Below are positions 6,909-12,206 of a stretch of DNA of 12,206 nucleotides, in pieces; position 1 is the first letter of the stretch; each line of letters starts with the position of its first letter. The position numbers and the translations under genes are program-made. A model generated the notes under the pieces. It made no database searches and was not told where the DNA came from. It saw nothing but the letters and a program-made list of their open reading frames with translations. This stretch comes from Perlabentimonas sp964554585 (GTDB lineage: Bacteria > Bacteroidota > Bacteroidia > Bacteroidales > Tenuifilaceae), in contig CAZKPD010000072.1 of assembly GCA_964554585.1 (NCBI GenBank), forward strand, positions 1-12,206, read 5' to 3'.

Positions 6909-8261
6909 TTACAGGTTTTTAACGGCTTCCTTAAATTGTTTTCCTCTATCCTCATAGTTTTCAAAAAGGTCGAAGCTGGCACAAGCAGGCGAGAGCAGTA
7001 CTACATCACCGGGAGCTGAGAGCTCATAGGCTTGCCTTACAGCATCTTTTGCTGAGCGCGTATCCACAATAGTTGGAATAATATGCGCAAAAGCCGCATG
7101 AATTTTAGAGTTATCGATACCTAAGCACACAATGGCCTTTACCTTATCTTTAACCAGCTGAGTAAGTTCAGCATAGTCATTGCCCTTATCCATGCCTCCA
7201 ACTATCCATATTACAGGCTCGTTCATGCTTTCTAGCGCATACCAGGTAGAGTTCACATTGGTCGCTTTAGAGTCGTTAATGTACTGCACGCCCCTAATCT
7301 TGAGCACCGGCTCAAGCCGATGCTCAACGCCCTGAAAATCGGCTAGGCTCTCCCGAATCACATCCTTTCTAATATCGAGCACTTGTCCGGCTATGCCTGC
7401 AGCCATTGAGTTATACACATTGTGACGCCCTTGTAATGCTAGATCATTAATCGACATGCTAAAATCGTTATTGTTGAAGTTTAAATACATTGTATCATCC
7501 AATAGAAATGCAGTTTGCCCTTGGTGTTGTTCCTGCGAGAAGGACAACATCTGAGCTTTTAGTACGATCTGTTTGAGGTGATCGGTAGTTACGTCATTGT
7601 CGGAGCAGAAGATAAAGTACTCATCTTCTGACATATTTTGGGTTATTCGAAATTTGGATTTCACGTACTCTTCCATCTTAAAATCGTACCGATCCAAGTG
7701 GTCGGGCGAAATATTTAGCAGAATGGCGATATCGGCCTTAAAATTGAACATGTAATCCAGCTGAAAGCTACTTAGCTCTATCACATAGTATTCAAATTCG
7801 TTTTCGGCCACTTGCAAAGCAAAGCTTTGCCCCACATTCCCGGCTAAGCCCACATTTAACCCGGCCTTTTTGAGCATATGGTAAAGGAGTAGTGTGGTTG
7901 TTGTTTTTCCATTGCTGCCCGTTATGCAGATGGTATAAGCACTTGTGTATCGGCCTGCAAATTCAATCTCGGAGATAATGGGGATATTGGCCTGTTTGAT
8001 CTGCTGTATTATGGGTGCACTATCGGGTATGCCCGGCGATTTGATGATCTCACTAGCATTAAGGATAAGGCTTTGGGTATGTGCACCCTCTTCCCATTTA
8101 ATGTTGTATGCACTGAGCAGCTCTTTGTATTTTGGTTCTATTGTTCCCTTATCGGACAAGAATACATCAAAGCCTTGCTTTGTGGCAAGTGCAGCAGCAC
8201 CTACGCCGCTTTCGCCGCCTCCAAGAACAACAATCCGATGGGTCTCTTTCCGCAGTGTCAT
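6909..8261 (-). CDS. murD: UDP-N-acetylmuramoyl-L-alanine--D-glutamate ligase MurD
   Basis: MurD adds D-glutamate to UDP-MurNAc-L-Ala in the cytoplasm, using ATP. The 450-residue protein begins with a Rossmann-like UDP-binding motif, VVLGGGESGVGAA (11-23), and KSPGIP (74-79). The ATPase domain contains the P-loop TGSNGKTTTT (114-123), IELSSFQLDY (161-170), NISPDHLDRY (183-192), K203 in the position of the carbamylated lysine, and GRHNVYN (288-294). The C-terminal domain has GVEHRLE (311-317), NDSKATN (329-335) and LLSPACASFD (422-431), all diagnostic for MurD. The length is usual for the family. The start ATG 8261 lies 1 nt after the mraY stop (TAG), with no Shine-Dalgarno sequence, so translation probably depends on coupling to mraY. 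Confidence 0.98.
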   Translation of the reverse strand: MTLRKETHRIVVLGGGESGVGAAALATKQGFDVFLSDKGTIEPKYKELLSAYNIKWEEGAHTQSLILNASEIIKSPGIPDSAPIIQQIKQANIPIISEIEFAGRYTSAYTICITGSNGKTTTTLLLYHMLKKAGLNVGLAGNVGQSFALQVAENEFEYYVIELSSFQLDYMFNFKADIAILLNISPDHLDRYDFKMEEYVKSKFRITQNMSEDEYFIFCSDNDVTTDHLKQIVLKAQMLSFSQEQHQGQTAFLLDDTMYLNFNNNDFSMSINDLALQGRHNVYNSMAAGIAGQVLDIRKDVIRESLADFQGVEHRLEPVLKIRGVQYINDSKATNVNSTWYALESMNEPVIWIVGGMDKGNDYAELTQLVKDKVKAIVCLGIDNSKIHAAFAHIIPTIVDTRSAKDAVRQAYELSAPGDVVLLSPACASFDLFENYEDRGKQFKEAVKNL

Positions 8262-8262
8262 A

Positions 8263-9519
8263 CTATCTAATCTTAAGTGTTACAACGGTTATAACAGCCA
8301 GAATTACCCCGACAATCCAAAACCGCACAACAATCTTTGGTTCCGGATACCCCTTTTTTTGGTAATGGTGGTGAAGCGGCGACATGAGGAAAACTCTCCG
8401 TCCAACGCCATACTTGCGTTTAGTACGTTTAAAATGGCTAACCTGTATCATTACCGATAGGGCCTCGACAAAGAAAATCCCGCAAAGGATGGGGATGAGC
8501 AGCTCCTTACGGATTAGGATGGCAAAAATGGCAATCATGCCCCCAATGGCCAGGCTGCCCGTATCGCCCATAAATACCTGTGCAGGGTAGCTGTTGTACC
8601 ACAAAAAGCCTATGGCTGCACCAATAAAAGCGCCCATAAACACCACCAGTTCACCGGTACCGGGCAGGTACATGATGTTGAGGTAATCGGCATATACAAT
8701 ATGACCGCCCACATAGGCAAAAATGCCAAGCGTTGTACCAATAATAGCGCTAACACCTGTTGCCAGGCCATCTAACCCGTCGGTTAAATTGGCACCATTG
8801 GATACTGCTGTAACAATAAAAATTACTGCAATAACAAAAACTACCCATACCAGCATCCCCCCCCACTTACCCTTAAATGGCACCAAATACTTGTAGTCGA
8901 ATTCGTTGTTCTTGAAAAATGGGATGGTGGTTTTTGTTGTCTTGCTGTTGATATTCTGCTCAGTTTGATTAACATCAGTATTCAAACCTGTCTCTATTCC
9001 CTCAACCTGGCTAATCGCTTGAATGGTGGAAGGACTCGTTTTCTCCCTAACCACAATATCAGGGCTTAGGTACATGGTAATCCCCACAAACAGGCCAAGA
9101 ATTATTTGACCTAAAACTTTAAGCTTACCCGAAAGGCCTGCTTTTCTTTTCTTGAAAACTTTAATATAGTCATCCGCAAAACCAATCATCCCTAGCCATG
9201 CAGTGGAGACAAGCATAATGATTACATAGATATTTTTGATGTCGGCAAAGAGTAAAACCGGAGCCAGTGTAGCGATTAAAATAATAATACCTCCCATAGT
9301 AGGGGTACCGCTTTTTTGCATTTGGCCTTCGAGGCCAAGATTTCTTACCTCTTCACCAATTTGCTTTCGCTTAAGGTATTTAATAATCCTTTTCCCGGTA
9401 AGCATCGATATGAGCAATGCGGTAATAATGGTTGCACCTGTACGGAATGAGATGTAGTTGAACATTCCGATCCCGGGGATATCGAATTGGCTTAAATATT
9501 TTGCAAGGTAGTATATCAT
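8263..9519 (-). CDS. mraY: Phospho-N-acetylmuramoyl-pentapeptide transferase MraY
   Basis: MraY is a polytopic inner-membrane enzyme that transfers phospho-MurNAc-pentapeptide from UDP to undecaprenyl phosphate, making lipid I. The protein has 418 residues against about 360 in E. coli. Motifs visible are SGTPTMGG (70-77), the catalytic FADDYIK (114-120), KAGLSGKLKVLGQ (126-138), NGANLTDGLDGLATG (241-255), the magnesium-site segment YPAQVFMGDTGSL (311-323) and the histidine cluster PLHHHYQKKG (381-390). About ten membrane segments are apparent. The extra length is mostly a polar, Asn/Thr-rich stretch at about 151-218, between two membrane segments on the predicted periplasmic side. The start codon overlaps the murE stop as ATGA (9516-9519), the classic coupling arrangement. 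An eight-G run (minus strand) at 8857-8864 lies just after this loop but does not break the frame. Confidence 0.97.
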   Translation of the reverse strand: MIYYLAKYLSQFDIPGIGMFNYISFRTGATIITALLISMLTGKRIIKYLKRKQIGEEVRNLGLEGQMQKSGTPTMGGIIILIATLAPVLLFADIKNIYVIIMLVSTAWLGMIGFADDYIKVFKKRKAGLSGKLKVLGQIILGLFVGITMYLSPDIVVREKTSPSTIQAISQVEGIETGLNTDVNQTEQNINSKTTKTTIPFFKNNEFDYKYLVPFKGKWGGMLVWVVFVIAVIFIVTAVSNGANLTDGLDGLATGVSAIIGTTLGIFAYVGGHIVYADYLNIMYLPGTGELVVFMGAFIGAAIGFLWYNSYPAQVFMGDTGSLAIGGMIAIFAILIRKELLIPILCGIFFVEALSVMIQVSHFKRTKRKYGVGRRVFLMSPLHHHYQKKGYPEPKIVVRFWIVGVILAVITVVTLKIR

Positions 9520-10979
9520 GGCATTAACTGTTTAAAAACTTCGGTAACCTCTTGCTTATCGTCAAATGGGTATCTTACCCCTTTTATCTCCTGATAGTTT
9601 TCGTGCCCTTTTCCTGCAATGAGCACCAAATCGCTCGGGTTGGCCAATAGGCAGGCTGTTCGTATAGCCTCCCGCCGATCGGGAATGGTTAGCACTTTTC
9701 CTGCGGATGAGCTGTCCACACCTTCCTTCATGTCATTAATTATATCCATGGGATCCTCATTCCTTGGATTGTCCGAGGTGAGGATCACCATATCACATCC
9801 AAGCAGGGCAACCTTTGCCATAATGGGGCGTTTGGTCTTATCCCTATTGCCTCCGGCACCAACAACACACAGTATCCTATTTCCCTCGGGTTTAATTTTG
9901 ATCAGTGTTGATATCACATTTTCAAGGGCATCGGGGGTGTGCGCATAGTCCACAATGGCTGTTACCCCGTTGGGAGCAACAAGGTTTTCAAATCGTCCAT
10001 CTACCGGACCCATTGCGCTCAGCGAGGCTAGGGTTTGCTCTGGGTCGAAACCCAGTAGATGGGCTGTACCGTATACGGCCAAAAGATTATAGGCATTAAA
10101 TCCGCCAATCAGCCTGCTCCACATCTCTACACCATCAATAATCAGCTGCATACCCTGAGGCAGCTGTTCAACTATTTTGCATCGATAGTTTGCCATGGTT
10201 CGGAGCGAGTAGGTATGTACTCGTGCCTTTGTGTTTTGAACCATGACCATACCGTTCTTATCGTCAACATTGGTAAGGGCAAAAGCTGTTTTAGGCAGCT
10301 GATCGAAAAATGCTTTTTTAGCGCTGATGTACTCCTTAAAGGTATGATGGTAATCAAGGTGATCGTGCGTGATATTGCTGAATACTCCACCGGAAAACTG
10401 CAGTCCCTCAATCCGATGCTGATGTATGGCATGCGAGCTAACCTCCATAAAGCAATGGGTGCACTGTTGCTCTACCATTCTGCTGAGCAGCTTATTTAGC
10501 TCAATGGCGTTGGGAGTAGTATGGGTACTGGCTTGTGATTCCTCTCCAATCCGATAGCTAATGGTTGAGATAAGTCCAGATTTATGTCCTAATTCTCCGG
10601 CTAAACGATAGAGTAGGGTGGCAGTAGTTGTTTTTCCGTTGGTCCCCGTAATGCCTACTAGGGTAAGCTTTTTGGAGGGATTGTCGTAAAACGCTGAGGC
10701 AATTTGTCCTAAAGCAATACTTGTGTCAGAAACCACAATGTAGGTAATGCCGGGGGCAAGGGTGTTTGGTTTGCTTTGGCAAACCACGGCAGGGGCACCC
10801 AGCGCAATGGCCGAATCGATAAAGTCATGACCATCTACTTGTGTTCCGGTAAGGGCAATAAATAGTGAGCCCTTTTTTACCTGCCTCGAATCAATTTGGA
10901 GGCCGGCAATGGGGATTGCGAGAGATCCGACAATCTCTGTTGGGTTAATATTTCTGATTATGGAACTCAGCTCTTTCAT
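9516..10979 (-). CDS. murE: UDP-MurNAc-L-Ala-D-Glu--meso-diaminopimelate ligase MurE
   Basis: MurE adds the third stem-peptide residue in the cytoplasm, using ATP. The 487-residue protein has an N-terminal UDP-binding domain with IDSRQVKKGSLFIAL (29-43). The ATPase domain has P-loop TGTNGKTTT (111-119), HTTP (153-156), EVSSHA (179-184), THDHLDYH (204-211) and K221 at the expected carbamylation position. The C-terminal domain has DYAHTPD (344-350), TSDNPRNEDP (401-410) and AGKGHE (465-470). In this family DNPR marks specificity for meso-diaminopimelate rather than L-lysine, so the wall is inferred to be of the A1-gamma meso-DAP type. The start ATG 10979 directly abuts the ftsI stop codon and has no Shine-Dalgarno sequence. 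The stop overlaps mraY. murF, which often follows murE, is absent here. Confidence 0.98.
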   Translation of the reverse strand: MKELSSIIRNINPTEIVGSLAIPIAGLQIDSRQVKKGSLFIALTGTQVDGHDFIDSAIALGAPAVVCQSKPNTLAPGITYIVVSDTSIALGQIASAFYDNPSKKLTLVGITGTNGKTTTATLLYRLAGELGHKSGLISTISYRIGEESQASTHTTPNAIELNKLLSRMVEQQCTHCFMEVSSHAIHQHRIEGLQFSGGVFSNITHDHLDYHHTFKEYISAKKAFFDQLPKTAFALTNVDDKNGMVMVQNTKARVHTYSLRTMANYRCKIVEQLPQGMQLIIDGVEMWSRLIGGFNAYNLLAVYGTAHLLGFDPEQTLASLSAMGPVDGRFENLVAPNGVTAIVDYAHTPDALENVISTLIKIKPEGNRILCVVGAGGNRDKTKRPIMAKVALLGCDMVILTSDNPRNEDPMDIINDMKEGVDSSSAGKVLTIPDRREAIRTACLLANPSDLVLIAGKGHENYQEIKGVRYPFDDKQEVTEVFKQLMP

Positions 10980-12206
10980 TTAGGTCATGCTCATTTCAAT
11001 GGTTATTCGTTCGCCCCTCCCCACACGGGTTCCCGGAAGGACAGATTGATTTCTAACGGTACCCCTTCCCTTTACTGATACCTTTAAACCGCTATTTTCC
11101 AACAGGAAAAGGGCATCCTTAAGGCACATTCCCATCACGTTTGGAACCAGATTGTCCATCACCTTTCGACCCTCCATTTCAATTCCATCATCCGTTCGTT
11201 TGGTATATACCCACATCGACTCGGGGGTAACGTCAACATAGGGAATGGATAGGTTTGCCAATACCCGTTGTAGTTCGGGTTTATATCCGCTTTTTGATTC
11301 GGGGAGCTCAGCTAGCTCGGTGTTGTTCCCAATTTTTGGGAACCAGTCGGGGTTGGTGGCATACACCTTATTGGCGATTTCCTTAAAGATTGGACCGGCT
11401 ACCAAGTTTCCGTAGTAAACGCTTCGTGAAGGCGAGTTGACTACTACAATGCACGAGAATTTGGGATTGTCGGCAGGAAAATATCCCACAAAAGAGGCTT
11501 GGTGGCTTATCCCTTGCTCGTTGCGATAGCCCATGGATCCACGTGCAATTTGTGCCGTGCCGGTTTTGCCTCCAATTTTAAAGTTGGCATCCTTGAGGTT
11601 GCGTGCAGTTCCGTTTTCAACCACTCCCTCTAGCGCTTCGCGAACCTTAGCCAAGGTTTTTTTAGAGCAAATGGAAGGGTTTATGACCTCTGTTCTAAAC
11701 ACTTTTTCGGTGCTTCCGTGTTGACGAATGGAGTGCACAAACTTTGGGCGTACCATTTTTCCGTCGTTGGCTATGGCGTTATAAAAAGTGAGGATTTGCA
11801 GCGGGGTTAGCGTTACCTCGTATCCAATGCTCATCATGGGGAGTGTAACCCCCGACCACAGCTTATCGCCAGGATACTTAATGTATGGCATTGCTTCACC
11901 CTTGATGGGTAACCCTAACGGCTGGTTAAGATTCATAGAGTACAGCCTGTCGATAAATGCCCTTTCTTTTCCGGTGTAGTGCTTAGTGATGAGTTCGGTG
12001 AATCCTACGTTTGAGGAGTACTCGAAAATTTCTTTTACCGAAAGCCTGCCATAGCCTCCCTCTTTGGAGTCTTTTATCGTTTTGTCGTAGTAGCGCGCAA
12101 CCCCACGGCCTGTATCAATAGTGTCTTCAAAGGTAACATACCCATCCTCCAGCAGGGCGATGAGCGAGGCCAGCTTAAATGTTGATCCGGGTTCGGCACC
12201 CTCACC
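10980..12206 (-). CDS. ftsI: Septal transpeptidase FtsI/PBP3 with C-terminal PASTA domain, N-terminus missing
   Basis: This is the class B penicillin-binding protein that crosslinks septal peptidoglycan in the periplasm, partnered with FtsW. The frame is open from the right window edge for 408 codons; the N-terminal membrane anchor and pedestal domain lie outside. A shorter reading from the internal ATG at 11936 would lose catalytic motifs and is wrong. The transpeptidase motifs are all present: SxxK as PGSTFK (fragment residues 6-11, active serine 8), SxN as SSN (64-66), and KTGT (214-217) in GGKTGTAQIARG. After the catalytic domain comes a linker, then about 60 residues (349-408) beginning near LVPNVMGMCLKDALFLLE that look like one PASTA domain. 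The position directly before murE is the standard site of ftsI. The TAA stop abuts the murE ATG. Confidence 0.96.
   Translation of the reverse strand, partial: GEGAEPGSTFKLASLIALLEDGYVTFEDTIDTGRGVARYYDKTIKDSKEGGYGRLSVKEIFEYSSNVGFTELITKHYTGKERAFIDRLYSMNLNQPLGLPIKGEAMPYIKYPGDKLWSGVTLPMMSIGYEVTLTPLQILTFYNAIANDGKMVRPKFVHSIRQHGSTEKVFRTEVINPSICSKKTLAKVREALEGVVENGTARNLKDANFKIGGKTGTAQIARGSMGYRNEQGISHQASFVGYFPADNPKFSCIVVVNSPSRSVYYGNLVAGPIFKEIANKVYATNPDWFPKIGNNTELAELPESKSGYKPELQRVLANLSIPYVDVTPESMWVYTKRTDDGIEMEGRKVMDNLVPNVMGMCLKDALFLLENSGLKVSVKGRGTVRNQSVLPGTRVGRGERITIEMSMT

Noticed and set aside
7945..8460. 171-codon plus-strand open frame across the murD/mraY junction
   Set aside because: It lies fully antisense to two genes with complete, conserved motifs. 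Its translation resembles no family I recognise, and frames of this length arise by chance opposite such genes.
10059..10499. 146-codon plus-strand open frame
   Set aside because: It is antisense to the middle of murE, including conserved HDHLDYH codons, with no ribosome site or recognisable domain.
10980..11936. A complete 318-residue protein starting at ATG 11936
   Set aside because: The frame continues upstream to the window edge and encodes the SxxK and SSN active-site motifs of FtsI, so the internal Met is not the gene start.
1..12206. Mobile elements, CRISPR arrays, tRNA or rRNA genes, riboswitches, terminators
   Set aside because: No repeated spacer arrays, transposase-like frames, terminal inverted repeats, tRNA-like cloverleaf sequence or hairpin followed by a T run was seen in the short gaps. 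Coding sequence occupies essentially the whole window.

Overview
The window is a stretch of the division and cell wall (dcw) cluster of a Gram-negative bacterium, almost certainly a member of the Bacteroidota, most likely Bacteroidales-like. The grounds are: the gene order ftsI-murE-mraY-murD-ftsW-murG-murC-ftsQ-ftsA-ftsZ with no murF and no ddl inside it; an enlarged MraY with a polar extracytoplasmic loop; a division transpeptidase ending in a PASTA domain; a MurE with the meso-diaminopimelate motif DNPR; and start codons mostly lacking a Shine-Dalgarno sequence. The species cannot be named from the sequence alone.

All ten genes lie on the minus strand, so transcription runs from high to low coordinates. 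In transcription order: the 3' two thirds of ftsI (PBP3; enters at the right edge), murE, mraY, murD, ftsW, murG, murC, ftsQ, ftsA, and the 5' part of ftsZ (runs off the left edge). The genes are packed tightly. ftsI/murE abut, murE/mraY overlap by ATGA, mraY/murD are 1 nt apart, murD/ftsW 16 nt apart, ftsW/murG overlap by 29 nt, murG/murC are 43 nt apart, murC/ftsQ overlap by 11 nt, ftsQ/ftsA overlap or nearly touch, and ftsA/ftsZ are 64 nt apart. No terminator-like hairpin was seen, so one long operon is the simplest reading.

The products form one pathway. MurC, MurD and MurE build UDP-MurNAc-tripeptide in the cytoplasm (MurF and Ddl must be encoded elsewhere). MraY moves the finished pentapeptide precursor onto undecaprenyl phosphate (lipid I) and MurG adds GlcNAc (lipid II). 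FtsW polymerises lipid II into glycan and FtsI crosslinks it at the septum. FtsQ links the synthase to the divisome, FtsA anchors the FtsZ ring to the membrane, and FtsZ organises the site.

All visible catalytic motifs are intact and nothing is broken, inserted or mobile. No stretch over 300 bases lacks a gene. I found no new biological system. The points most worth a second look are the two strong AGGAGG sites buried in upstream genes at the two out-of-frame overlaps, and the large MraY loop.
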